Shown piece after piece: positions 7,964-20,068 of a DNA stretch of 39,914 bases. The stretch is from the NCBI GenBank assembly GCA_014381305.1, contig JACNLW010000063.1:1-39914 (forward strand). The letters run 5' to 3'. Numbering within the stretch: the first letter of the stretch is position 1; every line of letters begins with the position of its first letter. The notes under the pieces were generated by a model, which was not told the origin of the DNA, ran no database searches, and saw only the letters and a list, made by a program, of their open reading frames with translations. The position numbers were made by a program, and so were the translations under genes. Source of the stretch: Planctomycetota bacterium. GTDB taxonomy: Bacteria > Planctomycetota > Phycisphaerae > Phycisphaerales > SM1A02.

Positions 7964-9610
7964 ATCGCAGGGAACTACCTCAATGTCACATTCAATCGTA
8001 CAATCATCGACCGCTATTGGTCGCATGAGGCTATGTTTAGGCTCATCAACATCCAAATAATCCGTCCTGAAATGCACACCGCGGGACTCTTCACGTTTCA
8101 TTGCCCCTTCCGTAGCAATGGATGCAACAGTCAACATATTGATCAATTCCCACGCACGAGGCTCGGATGGCGCTAGCCTACGAGCAGCATCAAACCAAAA
8201 AGAGATATGCTCACGCGCTTCGAGAAGAGCGCTTTTGTTTCGTTCTAGACCCACCTGCCTCCACATCAAGGATTTGAGTGAATAGACCAAATCAGAAATT
8301 CCAAGTTCAATCCCTTGCGGTGGGTGATCCATCGTACGGCGCAATAAACGATCAGGTCTCCGTTTTCTTTTGATTACAGATTTTGCGGCACCACGACCTG
8401 CAATTTCCCCTAATACCATTCCTTCAAGCAAAGAGTTTGAACCCATTCGATTTGCACCATGTAATCCACTACTTGCACACTCACCTACAGCCCAAACGCC
8501 CGGCGTTGTGGTTCTGCCCTGAGCATCAACAAGCAAACCACCAATCATATAATGCGCGCCAGGACGTACAGGTACTGGATCGGTAGCGATGTCAATTCCA
8601 AAGAAATTACACATCTTACTGATGCCTGGAAACAACACGTGCGGGTCACTGTCAACTTCAGAGAGATCCAAATACACGTTCGTGTCACTCGTTTGGATCA
8701 TCTGCCTAAAAGCTGCTCGGCTCACAATATCTCTTGGGGCAAGTTCAGCATCTGGGTGTGCTTTTGGCATAAAGCGTTGGCCGTGTCGATCTCTGAGTAC
8801 ACCGCCATGCCCGCGAACAATTTCACTAATCAATACGCGAGCAGCACCAGCAATATACAAGCACGTTGGATGAAATTGAAAAAATTCCATATCGCGAACA
8901 GTGCAGCCAGCACGAAAACCCATTGCAACTCCATCGGCCGTTGCAATGGTTGGGTTAGTTGTTTCTCTGTATAACTGACCACCGCCACCAGTTGCAAGAA
9001 TAATTTGACCTGCAGTAAAGAGCACGATACTTCCAGATGATGATCTTGCGAGAAGACCGTACGCTTCGCCTTGTGCAGTCACAATATCTAATGCAAAAGT
9101 ATTTGTAAAAATAGTAATGCTATCACTCGCCTTTAAGGAAGCGTTGATAACACGTTGGATTTCTCTCCCTGTTGCATCACCGTGTGCGTGGACAACACGA
9201 GCGTGTTTATGCCCACCTTCACGTGAGCAATCAAGCGTGCCATTAGACAAACAGTCAAATGAAGCACCCATTGCAAGTAAACTTTCTACTGCACTTGGAC
9301 CACCAGAGATTACTCGCTCAACTGTATCTAAATCACAAAGTCCAGAGCCAACTTTAATCGTGTCTTCAATATGTGAGGCAAACGAATCGCCTTCGGTCAT
9401 CACTGCAGCCATACCACCTTGTGCCATGTTTGTATTTGTCGTAACAGCGTCAGCTTTTGAAATAATCGCAACAGTTTTGCCCGCATTTGCTGCGTGCAAA
9501 GCAGCGTTACCGCCTGCAACACCACCGCCTACAACGACAACATCAAAACGGTACGCTGGAATAGAACGTAAATCTACGCCAAGCAAATGTCGATCGCAAT
9601 GCATGCTCAT
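7913..9610 (-). CDS. nadB: L-aspartate oxidase
   Basis: 565 residues. First step of de novo NAD synthesis: FAD-dependent oxidation of L-aspartate to iminoaspartate. Seen: FAD dinucleotide-binding motif VVVGGGVAGGNAALHAANAG near the N-terminus, NTNMAQGGMAA, the succinate dehydrogenase/NadB-type active-site segment (EFFQFHPTCLY, RGHGGVLRD, ELAPRDIVSRA), GAHYMIGGL, and the C-terminal ASSGLHGANRMGSNSLLEG. Length fits the family (about 540). The ATG at 9610 overlaps the nadA stop as ATGA; a second in-frame ATG two codons in is also possible. No nadC is seen in the window. The 3' end overlaps the 49-aa ORF on the other strand. Confidence 0.96.
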   Translation of the reverse strand: MSMHCDRHLLGVDLRSIPAYRFDVVVVGGGVAGGNAALHAANAGKTVAIISKADAVTTNTNMAQGGMAAVMTEGDSFASHIEDTIKVGSGLCDLDTVERVISGGPSAVESLLAMGASFDCLSNGTLDCSREGGHKHARVVHAHGDATGREIQRVINASLKASDSITIFTNTFALDIVTAQGEAYGLLARSSSGSIVLFTAGQIILATGGGGQLYRETTNPTIATADGVAMGFRAGCTVRDMEFFQFHPTCLYIAGAARVLISEIVRGHGGVLRDRHGQRFMPKAHPDAELAPRDIVSRAAFRQMIQTSDTNVYLDLSEVDSDPHVLFPGISKMCNFFGIDIATDPVPVRPGAHYMIGGLLVDAQGRTTTPGVWAVGECASSGLHGANRMGSNSLLEGMVLGEIAGRGAAKSVIKRKRRPDRLLRRTMDHPPQGIELGISDLVYSLKSLMWRQVGLERNKSALLEAREHISFWFDAARRLAPSEPRAWELINMLTVASIATEGAMKREESRGVHFRTDYLDVDEPKHSLMRPIAVDDCTIECDIEVVPCDSRKECLQALAEHKTNK

Positions 9611-10956
9611 GCGGATGCCTCGGTAATCTCAATCATTCGTTCTAATGCAAGTTTTGCATTTGCAACCATGATCGTTCTTTCATCTCCGGAAAGTCGCTGT
9701 CGCTTCGCCGTTTGTTCGTTTACTACATCGCCTGCCAATACACGATTGATATCCGGCGCGTTTCCCTTGCGCAATAAATCTAACATGCCCGCTAAATGCG
9801 GAGGGTCATTTCGGCTCATCGTTGCACAACCACAACCTCCGGAAGTAACACTTCCCGAAGTTGCACTATCCTGATCAACTTTCGCTTCTGCAAGATGCAT
9901 TACCTCTATACCATTCACTGCTGCTTGTTCTTGCAAATTGCGAACAAAGTGACCTTCGGTACCAACTGCAAATTTACTGCCCTTTGGCGCTTCCATCACA
10001 GTGTTCCATAAATATGCTGTACTGCCAGAACCATTCGCTTCTTGTACTGCTTCTAATTTTGATTCTGGGTGAATAATGACTTGCCAGTCTTTTTCTTTCC
10101 ACCAGCGCACTTGCTCTGGAGTAAATATCGTATGCACACCGCAGTACCCGCCCCAGCAAATCATTTCCGCTGCATCTGTGTCAAAGTCATCTGCTGTCCA
10201 TGTCACACCGTACGTGTGTGGATCACCTAGCGTGCACACCCTTGAAATGTCCATGCTGCATTTCACTGCAGTGTTACGTCCAAGATGTTCATCTGGAACG
10301 AACAATATCTTCTTCCCTTGTTTCCTTGCCCACTCCACGATCAGCGGGGCATTTGAACTTGTACAAACCGCGCCACCTGTTTGACCCGCGATTGCTTTGA
10401 TACGTCCAGACGTATTCATGTACGCGATGACTAACAAATCGTCGCCGTATTTTGCGATGAGTTCTTCTGCTACTGGCAAGACCATCCAATCTTTCGCCAT
10501 CATTTCCATCGTGCAACCAGCCTTTGGATTTGTTATCCACACTTGTTGATCGTCATTTGCGAGTGTCGCAATTGTCTCCGCCATAAAATGCACAGCTGAT
10601 TCAACAATTACTTTCTTTTCTGGGTTTTGCGATGCTTGCAATGCAAGGGCGTAACTGTCAGCGACTTTTCCTCCATATTTTTCGACAAGTTTTACGATTT
10701 CTCCGCCCATGTAGTAATGGGCAAGCAAGAGCAAACTATCTCCAAAGTAATCAAGTGCTGGCTTTACATAACTATCAAGCCAAGGGATAACACTTTCAGG
10801 TGTGCGATCTGGGAGGGCTAGATATTCTTCAGCATAGGGTGCAAATTCATCTTGGTACCAGTCCAAGGGCAAATCACCTTGGCAAATCGGAATGTCCGAT
10901 TGCAAGGTGATGCCTGTAGGTCTAGGTGTAAGTGAAATGTCGCGCGACGAGTGCAT
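9607..10956 (-). CDS. nadA: Quinolinate synthase
   Basis: 449 residues, longer than the roughly 350 of E. coli NadA and thus of the longer family form. It condenses iminoaspartate with dihydroxyacetone phosphate to quinolinate using a [4Fe-4S] cluster. Cys candidates for the cluster are in NPKAGCTMEM, CWGGYCGVH and GGCGCATMSRNDPPHLAGM. Also visible: LAHYYMGGEI, CTSSNAPLIVEWA and FVPDEHLGRN (substrate-binding segments). It lies upstream of nadB and overlaps it by 4 bp, so the two enzymes are probably made together, as expected since iminoaspartate is unstable. TACAAT (10971-10966, minus) lies 9 nt before the ATG, so the mRNA may have almost no leader. Confidence 0.95.
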   Translation of the reverse strand: MHSSRDISLTPRPTGITLQSDIPICQGDLPLDWYQDEFAPYAEEYLALPDRTPESVIPWLDSYVKPALDYFGDSLLLLAHYYMGGEIVKLVEKYGGKVADSYALALQASQNPEKKVIVESAVHFMAETIATLANDDQQVWITNPKAGCTMEMMAKDWMVLPVAEELIAKYGDDLLVIAYMNTSGRIKAIAGQTGGAVCTSSNAPLIVEWARKQGKKILFVPDEHLGRNTAVKCSMDISRVCTLGDPHTYGVTWTADDFDTDAAEMICWGGYCGVHTIFTPEQVRWWKEKDWQVIIHPESKLEAVQEANGSGSTAYLWNTVMEAPKGSKFAVGTEGHFVRNLQEQAAVNGIEVMHLAEAKVDQDSATSGSVTSGGCGCATMSRNDPPHLAGMLDLLRKGNAPDINRVLAGDVVNEQTAKRQRLSGDERTIMVANAKLALERMIEITEASA

Positions 10957-10988
10957 CAGTCACGCATTGTAACCGCGAAGCGTGTTAT

Positions 10989-13900
10989 TTACGGGCACGG
11001 TCCCCACGCGCCAACGATCGCGAGAAGGTCTTCCACATCAACGATGCCATCACCGTTAATGTCTGCAGAACCACTGCCGCCCCATTGGTCTATCGCAAGA
11101 AGAATATCAGAGACTGCAACATTGCCGTCACCGTCTACATCTCCTTCGCAAGGAGTTGAACAGGTTCCTACGGGACCATCAACAAGTAATTCGCCACTTC
11201 CCATTGATGCGTCACCCCAACCGCCGACACGGATGATGTAATTATTCCCTTCAGTGACTGTAGTAGTCAAGATAGATGAGTACCCACCACAACCATCGCC
11301 ATCGCCGTTACAAGCAATTTGATTCAATGAACCGCAATCTCCTTCGTAGACAACGAGGTCAGTGTCAAAGTCAACTAAATCACAAGTTGATACAGTCATA
11401 GAACCACTTGCACATGCTTCATAACTGAACCAAACATCGTTGGTCATAACGCCAAGATACGTGCCTGAACATTGGCCTTCATCGTATGGATCACTGGAAG
11501 TTGTACCCTCTAGTGTTGAGAATGCCCACGTGCCATTCGTTACTGTCGCCGCTGTTGCACACTCATCTGGGAATGGTATTTCCCCAACATGAATCGTTAC
11601 TGTTGCTTCACCAGATGGAGCGCCATCGTCTACTCGGTAGGTAAATAGATCCAAACCAATAAACCCACTATCTGGAACATATCGAACTTTGTCACTTGCG
11701 AGTGTATAAGGAAGTGAACCAATTGGTGAACCATCAAGATTTTCTAACACACCGTTGCCAGCGTTTGAAGTAATAACGTATTCGAGAACGCCACCGTTTG
11801 GTGAAGCGCCAACCAACGTAATATCAAGAGAAACATCTGCATCGGTAAATACTTCAACATCTTGCGCAACTGGAGGGCAAGATTCCCCACTAGAGGCAAT
11901 TTTAAGTGCCCAGTGATCAAGCGTTCCTGTGTCAGCGCCTGCGTTATCTGTAACAGTCATCGTCCAAGTACCAGTCACAATTTCGCCTTCCCAATCAGCG
12001 AGTGAGCCCGGACCTTCCGGCAAATCTCCGCCTTGTTCGTCGTAGTACATATGCAAATCGTCAGCACCACCGCCCGAACGATCGTGCAATCGAACAGTTG
12101 TGCCTTCAGGTGAAGTGACATCTACTTCAAGATCACCGATGTAAGTATGCGTTAAATCAAGTTCAATATCGACATCACCGATGCAATACGCATCAGTAAT
12201 AACAATTGTACTTGTCGTTGTTGCATTGTCATTGATTGGAAGAGGAAGGTCTAATGCAACATACGTATACCGACCAACGTCGAGCGTAACATTGCGCGAA
12301 GTATCTCCATCGGCTCCTGCGACGTTGTCAAACGTAACAGCACCTGTCACTATTCCAGCAGGCAAGTCGTTCACAGAACCACCAAAACCAACTGAAATTG
12401 TTGCCGAGTCTCCTACACCATTCAGCGAAACAGTAACTGGGTTCACTGAACCATTGAGTGTTAACCAATCTACATTTGCACTTACTTGTACATCAAAAGG
12501 TGTTGGGCGCGTGCTCGTCAAAGTATAGACTTGCGTCGTTGTGAATGGACCTCCGACTGGACCGCCAGCATAAAAATCTGTTGCGGGGTCAGTTTCAAAA
12601 TGGGTTGAACCAATATCAACAGTATGCACACGATCAACGTTCCGTGCATTTGTTTGATCCATGAACCGAACGATTTCTTCGTGAACTCCATCAGGCATTG
12701 CAGAAGCATCTACACTCACAAGAATATCAACTGTGTTTCCACTTGCAAGGAAACCGTTTACTGAACTACCTCCGTCAATCAAAATGAATCCAGCGTTGTT
12801 CACTGTCTCAACTCGATATGAAATGGTGTCAGGGGAATTGTTTGCCATCGTGTAGAGAACTTCTGATGGGTCTGGATCAATACACGGACTTGTACAAACG
12901 TGCACAACTGACTCGCCGGGATTTACACTCATGCCCGTTCCGGGCAAAGTGTTCACAGTAAGATTACCTGTTCCTGCAGCATCAAGATAAGCGTCAAGAC
13001 CAGCTGCCCACGAAACGGAGAATTTTCCGTACCAGTCACTTGTTTGACTTGTACAACTTGCATACCCACCGTGCAATTGACCAATTACCTGATGGTCTAC
13101 ATTAAAGACAGGCGAACCACTTGAACCAGGTTCGGTTGTACCAAGGTCCCAATCTTCAATACGGACATGTGAGCCGTCACCGGGGATTGCTTCACCGAGA
13201 TACGATGTTGTAGTTGTTGGTTCAAACTCAAAACTAATTCGTTTTTCGTCTGTACTTGGTTGATGAATTGCTATGCCTTGGGGAGAATCATCGCCAGTTG
13301 CATCCCAGCCACAATACGAAACTTCCCATGCATCATCAGGGGAATTATTCATCACAACCAAGGTGTAGTCACTAAAACTTCCGGAAGTGAGATGCGTTGC
13401 GCCTGTGTTAAATTGATTCAATTGGCCGTCGCCTGAACCGCCACTGTCACCAGAACCAGGAACGCGGCAATAACTATTTTGATAATTCCAATAAGTCACT
13501 AAAGAGGGAGCCGAGCCAGCGTCAACGCCGCAATGATTTGCTGTCATAAAGTAGGGCGTTCGGTCTTGCGATGTATTGTTCACCATAAAACCTGTACAGA
13601 ATGTTGATCCCCCAGTTGAGATAACTGCAACACATGGAATTTCATTCCACCAATCATCGCCTTCAGCGCACACAACATCGTAGTTACATGAACCACTTCG
13701 ATCGACTCCTTGTTCATAAAAACCGCGGTAGCCAACATTGATCGAAGACAATTCAATATTCTTGTTCACGTCTTGTTGATCATAAGGATTTACTAAAATT
13801 TCAATCAAGATGTCGTCGCCTTGGACAGCAGGGGTCCAAAGTTGCCCGTGATCATTATTATCACTTGAAGTGAAGGGGCGAATTGCCATAGACATATCAG

Positions 13901-14264
13901 TTGCACCAACAGTCATTGACGCCGAAACAGGTAACTGCCACCTTGCAAAACCAAGGTTTAAGGAAATTGCATTTTCTGAACGAACGCGCAAACTCCATCG
14001 CATTGTTCTCGAGTCAAGCCGCTGCCAGATACCATGCGTTGCTGGGGTGATGCTCACTTTGTGCGGGATTGCATAGCGAGGTGCTTCATCGAGTCGACTT
14101 CGGCTTGCGTCTTCTGCAAAAATTTCAGCCCAGTCAAGTTCGGCAATCTCAACAGTCTCAATGGCATCAAGAGGCCACTGGGTTGTTGGTGCTTGGTAAG
14201 CGAAAGTAGTAGTACTAACAATGAAAGCAGCAATTGCTGCAACGAACGAGATGCGTTTTGACAT
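10989..14264 (-). CDS. Secreted lysyl-endopeptidase-like serine protease with P-domain, C-terminal beta domain and dockerin
   Basis: 1091 residues, strong Shine-Dalgarno (AGGAGAAGGA) and a signal peptide (MSKRISFVAAIAAFIV). Residues about 195-435 resemble Achromobacter lysyl endopeptidase (S1 family): CTGFMVNNTSQDRTPYFMTANHC with His244, SDYTLVVM with Asp299, and TEPGSSGSPVF with Ser382. Next come Ig-like stretches, then a proprotein-convertase P-domain around residues 665-790 (THTYIGDLEVDVTSPEGT, WEGEIVTGTWTMTVTDNAG, LDHWALKI), then a cadherin/VCBS-like repeat (SGFIGLDLFTYRVDDG). After that is a beta domain (DECATAATV, CSGTYLGVMTNDVWFSY, CNGDGDGCGGYSS) and two terminal dockerin loops (DVDGDGNVAVSDILLAIDQWG, DINGDGIVDVEDLLAIVGAWG). 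Probable extracellular protein degradation. Lys specificity is inferred from similarity only. Confidence 0.9.
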   Translation of the reverse strand: MSKRISFVAAIAAFIVSTTTFAYQAPTTQWPLDAIETVEIAELDWAEIFAEDASRSRLDEAPRYAIPHKVSITPATHGIWQRLDSRTMRWSLRVRSENAISLNLGFARWQLPVSASMTVGATDMSMAIRPFTSSDNNDHGQLWTPAVQGDDILIEILVNPYDQQDVNKNIELSSINVGYRGFYEQGVDRSGSCNYDVVCAEGDDWWNEIPCVAVISTGGSTFCTGFMVNNTSQDRTPYFMTANHCGVDAGSAPSLVTYWNYQNSYCRVPGSGDSGGSGDGQLNQFNTGATHLTSGSFSDYTLVVMNNSPDDAWEVSYCGWDATGDDSPQGIAIHQPSTDEKRISFEFEPTTTTSYLGEAIPGDGSHVRIEDWDLGTTEPGSSGSPVFNVDHQVIGQLHGGYASCTSQTSDWYGKFSVSWAAGLDAYLDAAGTGNLTVNTLPGTGMSVNPGESVVHVCTSPCIDPDPSEVLYTMANNSPDTISYRVETVNNAGFILIDGGSSVNGFLASGNTVDILVSVDASAMPDGVHEEIVRFMDQTNARNVDRVHTVDIGSTHFETDPATDFYAGGPVGGPFTTTQVYTLTSTRPTPFDVQVSANVDWLTLNGSVNPVTVSLNGVGDSATISVGFGGSVNDLPAGIVTGAVTFDNVAGADGDTSRNVTLDVGRYTYVALDLPLPINDNATTTSTIVITDAYCIGDVDIELDLTHTYIGDLEVDVTSPEGTTVRLHDRSGGGADDLHMYYDEQGGDLPEGPGSLADWEGEIVTGTWTMTVTDNAGADTGTLDHWALKIASSGESCPPVAQDVEVFTDADVSLDITLVGASPNGGVLEYVITSNAGNGVLENLDGSPIGSLPYTLASDKVRYVPDSGFIGLDLFTYRVDDGAPSGEATVTIHVGEIPFPDECATAATVTNGTWAFSTLEGTTSSDPYDEGQCSGTYLGVMTNDVWFSYEACASGSMTVSTCDLVDFDTDLVVYEGDCGSLNQIACNGDGDGCGGYSSILTTTVTEGNNYIIRVGGWGDASMGSGELLVDGPVGTCSTPCEGDVDGDGNVAVSDILLAIDQWGGSGSADINGDGIVDVEDLLAIVGAWGPCP

Positions 14265-14366
14265 TTTTTTATCCTTCTCCTCGTTGACACTTCGCCAACG
14301 AATAAGTTTAAGGTAGCACCAAAAGTGGGCTCGGACAATGAAAAAATACAGATTATGGTTAATTAT

Positions 14367-14396
14367 TTCAACGTGATTACCAATAAATGCTAGAAT
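14367..14396 (+). promoter_or_regulatory. Promoter of tRNA-Gly
   Basis: Extended -10 TGCTAGAAT (hexamer TAGAAT at 14391-14396, 5 of 6), with TTCAAC 18 bp upstream as a weak -35. The expected start lies about 7 bp before the mature tRNA 5' end. Confidence 0.5.
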
Positions 14397-14409
14397 TACG
14401 AAATCCTAG

Positions 14410-14482
14410 GCGGGTGTAGCTCAATTGGTAGAGCGTCAGCCTTCCAAGCTGAATGTCGAGGGTTCGAACCCCTTCACCCGCT
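14410..14482 (+). tRNA. tRNA-Gly (anticodon UCC)
   Basis: Complete cloverleaf of 73 nt: acceptor GCGGGTG/CACCCGC, D-arm GCTC...GAGC with GGTA, anticodon stem TCAGC/GCTGA around loop CTTCCAA (anticodon TCC), T-arm GAGGG-TTCGAAC-CCCTT (one G-U pair) and discriminator T. CCA is not encoded and would be added by the Cca enzyme at 27519. The last 19 nt, from the T-loop onward, are the start of the 155-bp tandem repeat that follows. Confidence 0.97.
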
Positions 14483-14993
14483 TCGCTATCGACCCAAGAA
14501 AGAAGCCTTTCTTGGGTCGAGTTGCTTCGCGGATGCATGGCTGCAAAGCAGCCATCGTCTGGCAAAGCCACACAGGGGGTTCGCGGCGCACTAATTTGCT
14601 GCGCAAATCATTACGGCGTCGAACCCCTTCACCCGCTTCGCTATCGACCCAAGAAAGAAGCCTTTCTTGGGTCGAGTTGCTTCGCGGATGCATGGCTGCA
14701 AAGCAGCCATCGTCTGGCAAAGCCACACAGGGGGTTCGCGGCGCACTAATTTGCTGCGCAAATCATTACGGCGTCGAACCCCTTCACCCGCTTCGCTATC
14801 GACCCAAGAAAGAAGCCTTTCTTGGGTCGAGTTGCTTCGCGGATGCATGGCTGCAAAGCAGCCATCGTCTGGCAAAGCCACACAGGGGGTTCGCGGCGCA
14901 CTAATTTGCTGCGCAAATCATTACGGCGTCGAACCCCTTCACCCGCTTCGCTATCGACCCAAGAAAGAAGCCTTTCTTGGGTCGAGTTGCTTC
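14464..14993. repeat. 155-bp tandem array seeded by the tRNA-Gly 3' end (3 full copies plus 65 bp)
   Basis: Units start at 14464, 14619, 14774 and 14929, exactly 155 bp apart, and appear identical by eye. The fourth breaks off after 14993. Each unit opens with the tRNA T-loop to discriminator sequence (TCGAACCCCTTCACCCGCT). It then has three hairpins: a 14-bp perfect stem with a 4-nt loop (unit 1: 14489-14502 with 14507-14520), an 8-bp stem (14537-14544 with 14548-14555) and a 6-bp stem (14594-14599 with 14603-14608). 155 is not a multiple of 3 and several frames are open on both strands, so the ORFs through it are a by-product of the repeat rather than genes. Confidence 0.95.
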
Positions 14994-15019
14994 TCGGCGA
15001 ACAAATTAGCTGCGCAATT

Positions 15020-15040
15020 AAACTCACCCTCGGTGAGTTT
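15020..15040. repeat. Palindromic repeat, copy C (array cap)
   Basis: The same 9-bp arms AAACTCACC/GGTGAGTTT as copies A and B, with loop CTC instead of CCC. It lies between the broken fourth array unit and the stop codon of the GNAT gene. Read on the minus strand the flank (CATAAACTCACC ... GGTGAGTTTAATTGC) is close to that of copy B. Confidence 0.8.
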
Positions 15041-15053
15041 ATGAATAAGTGAG

Positions 15054-15578
15054 TCAAATTTGGGTATCAGTAGTAGTATCGCTATACAAATCGAGGTAGA
15101 AATCACGAAGTTTACGACCTTCGACCTCTCGCTCTCGACCTTGCAGAAAACCAAACGTGTCAAACATGGCGAGTGCTGCACCTCTTTCGATTCGCACATC
15201 TAAAACAACTTTTAGAAATTGCCTTTCTCTGCAAAACGAAATTGCTTGCTCCATCAATGATGAACCAATACCTTTTCGTCGAAAACCATCGCGCACTCGA
15301 AGTCGGCGGATCTCAGCTGAATCATCGCTCACTCGTTGCACGCCGATCATGCCAACAATTGCCGATTCGATTTCAGCAACCCAAAATCCACTGTCCTTAC
15401 ATTCGAGATATCCCGCCACTAAATGATCGATGTCTGCCCCAGTATCGTTTTCTCTTAACTGCCCTTCAATTCGACTTCTTTCGAAAAGTTCTAGAAGCAC
15501 AGGCACATCATTTTCTGAGGCAGTACGTATAGCAGCCCCTCGAGGTGTGTCGTCATGATTGTGCGCGTCACTAAACAT
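15054..15578 (-). CDS. GNAT-family N-acetyltransferase
   Basis: 174 residues from the ATG at 15578, chosen over the upstream frame because AGAGGTGG precedes it and it starts 5 bp after the yfcE-like stop. GNAT features: a central beta-strand with IVGMIGVQRV, then the acetyl-CoA-binding motif A, LRVRDGFRRKGIGSSLMEQAI (R-x-x-G-x-G/A type), followed by LKVVLDVRIERGAALAMFDTFGF, the usual 'N-x-x-A-x-x-(F/L)-Y' helix in varied form. It transfers an acetyl group from acetyl-CoA to an unknown amine. It is the last gene of the valS operon, and its 3' end abuts the palindrome capping the tRNA-derived array. Confidence 0.85.
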   Translation of the reverse strand: MFSDAHNHDDTPRGAAIRTASENDVPVLLELFERSRIEGQLRENDTGADIDHLVAGYLECKDSGFWVAEIESAIVGMIGVQRVSDDSAEIRRLRVRDGFRRKGIGSSLMEQAISFCRERQFLKVVLDVRIERGAALAMFDTFGFLQGREREVEGRKLRDFYLDLYSDTTTDTQI

Positions 15579-15583
15579 CAAAT

Positions 15584-16063
15584 TTATTCCACCTCTAGAA
15601 ACACAAGTGTATCCGCACTTGGATCTAGCACAGCAACAGTGTACACCGCAGCACGGTGTAGTGCACCTGGATTGATACAACGCGTCTTATTCACCATTTC
15701 ATCGCGTTTTTCATGCGTATGACCATGTAAAAGATAGTCCACACCATCATTTAAAAAAAAGTGGTATTTTTCTTCGTCATGCCCATGTAGAAAGGCAATC
15801 CGCTTCCCATCAACAGTTAAAACATCTGCACCGTCGCGAACATCAATGCCAACAGTGACTGCGTAATCGTAAAGCCTCGCACCCCAGTCACAATTCCCAA
15901 ATACAAGTACAACATCAAAACCAATGAGTTCATCAAGAACCTCAACAATTTCAACATCTCCCAAATGAATAAACTTCGTGCAACCATAATCGGCAAGTTG
16001 CTGCATCGCACTACGAGTACGAGAAACTTCACCGTGCGAATCAGAAATGATTCCAATCAACAT
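15584..16063 (-). CDS. YfcE/MJ0936-type metallophosphoesterase
   Basis: 159 residues, the usual size of this compact calcineurin-like family. All metal-binding motifs are present: SDSHG (near residue 8), HLGDVE, FGNCD (GNHD-like with Cys in place of His), HGHDEEK and HGHTHEKR, then the family-typical NPGALHR. It probably hydrolyses phosphodiesters with two bound divalent metals in the cytoplasm; the substrate is unknown. Its ATG is one base after the stop of the upstream lipoprotein gene, so it is within the valS operon. Confidence 0.92.
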   Translation of the reverse strand: MLIGIISDSHGEVSRTRSAMQQLADYGCTKFIHLGDVEIVEVLDELIGFDVVLVFGNCDWGARLYDYAVTVGIDVRDGADVLTVDGKRIAFLHGHDEEKYHFFLNDGVDYLLHGHTHEKRDEMVNKTRCINPGALHRAAVYTVAVLDPSADTLVFLEVE

Positions 16064-16064
16064 A

Positions 16065-17011
16065 TCAACGCCATGTATTTCCCGGCCGAACGTATCCTGT
16101 GATCCAAGTGCGATACTCCTCTTCCATTACATCGGGTGTATCAGTAAATGCGAGGAGCCATCCCGCGTGTCTTACTGGTTCACGTAACTGACCGTGCATT
16201 GCTTCTAACAAAATGTTACGCAGAGCAGGGCGGTATTGCCCATCGTTATACTCCATGATAAAACTTGTGAACGCCCAAAGTTGGGCGTAGTATCCAAGCA
16301 AAGCACCTCTGCTTTGCGCAAGTAATTCGCTCGGTTCTGCAGCAAGAAGAGATGAGAGTGATGAAAGTCGATCCGAAGCGACAATCGTTCGAAGGGTCGA
16401 GAGGCGATCCCTGTTACTCGCAGGTTGGAACTCTAATTCTCCGCGTCGAATTCGAAACCCTTCCATCCAAGTCCCAATTCCCTCATCAAGCCAAGTAGGC
16501 AGACAATCCTGTAACACTGCTTCGGCATATTGATGCCACCCTTCATGCGCTGCAATTCGAAATGTCGCACGACTTCGTCCACGCCGATCAAGGTGAAACA
16601 AAACAGCTGTTCCGTCGATGGTCAAACCGCCTCGGCCCAATCCCTCCCATTGACATGCTTCTTCACCTAAAAGTTCTTTCACTTTTTGTTGCCACTGCGG
16701 TTCATCGGCAAAGAGAAAAACTTCAAGTCGTTCACGAGGGTAGGGGAGTTCACCAAACACCGTCGAATAATGCTTCAAAAGTGTTTCATAAAAATTCGGC
16801 AGCGAATCCACGATGTGTTCATATCCGATAGTAGTACGAATATTCCAGCCATCTGTAATAACCCTTGTGCCAACATGATCATTCCATGTCCACGATTCTT
16901 TGACAACATTCAATGTCTGCGTAGCTGCAGGTTTTGGTTCAGCCTGTTGTGATTTAGGTATCCCGCAAGAAACAACCAGCAACAAACAAACAGCAATGGG
17001 CATCCGCATAC

Positions 17012-17015
<4 letters not shown>
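16065..17015 (-). CDS. Lipoprotein with HExxH zinc-peptidase-like motif (Peptidase MA / DUF1570-like)
   Basis: 316 residues. The N-terminus MSMRMPIAVCLLLVVSCGIP is a lipoprotein signal with lipobox LVVSC. The central segment AAHEGWHQYAEAVLQDCLPTWLDEGIGTWMEG has the gluzincin layout HExxH followed by a downstream Glu in a WLDEG motif, as in Peptidase MA-like proteins. Fold and zinc binding are therefore inferred; the substrate is unknown. The ATG overlaps the valS stop (ATGA), so the two are co-translated. An in-frame ATG four codons later is an alternative start. Confidence 0.8.

Positions 17016-20066
<3,051 letters not shown>

Positions 20067-20068
<2 letters not shown>

Noticed and set aside
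14464-15053. CRISPR array
   Set aside because: The repeats are contiguous 155-bp identical units without unique spacers, there are no cas genes, and each unit begins with tRNA sequence.
14425-15057. Several overlapping open frames on both strands through the array (about 96-159 codons)
   Set aside because: The frames are open only because the unit lacks stops. A 155-bp period shifts the frame each copy, and there is no start signal or recognisable domain.
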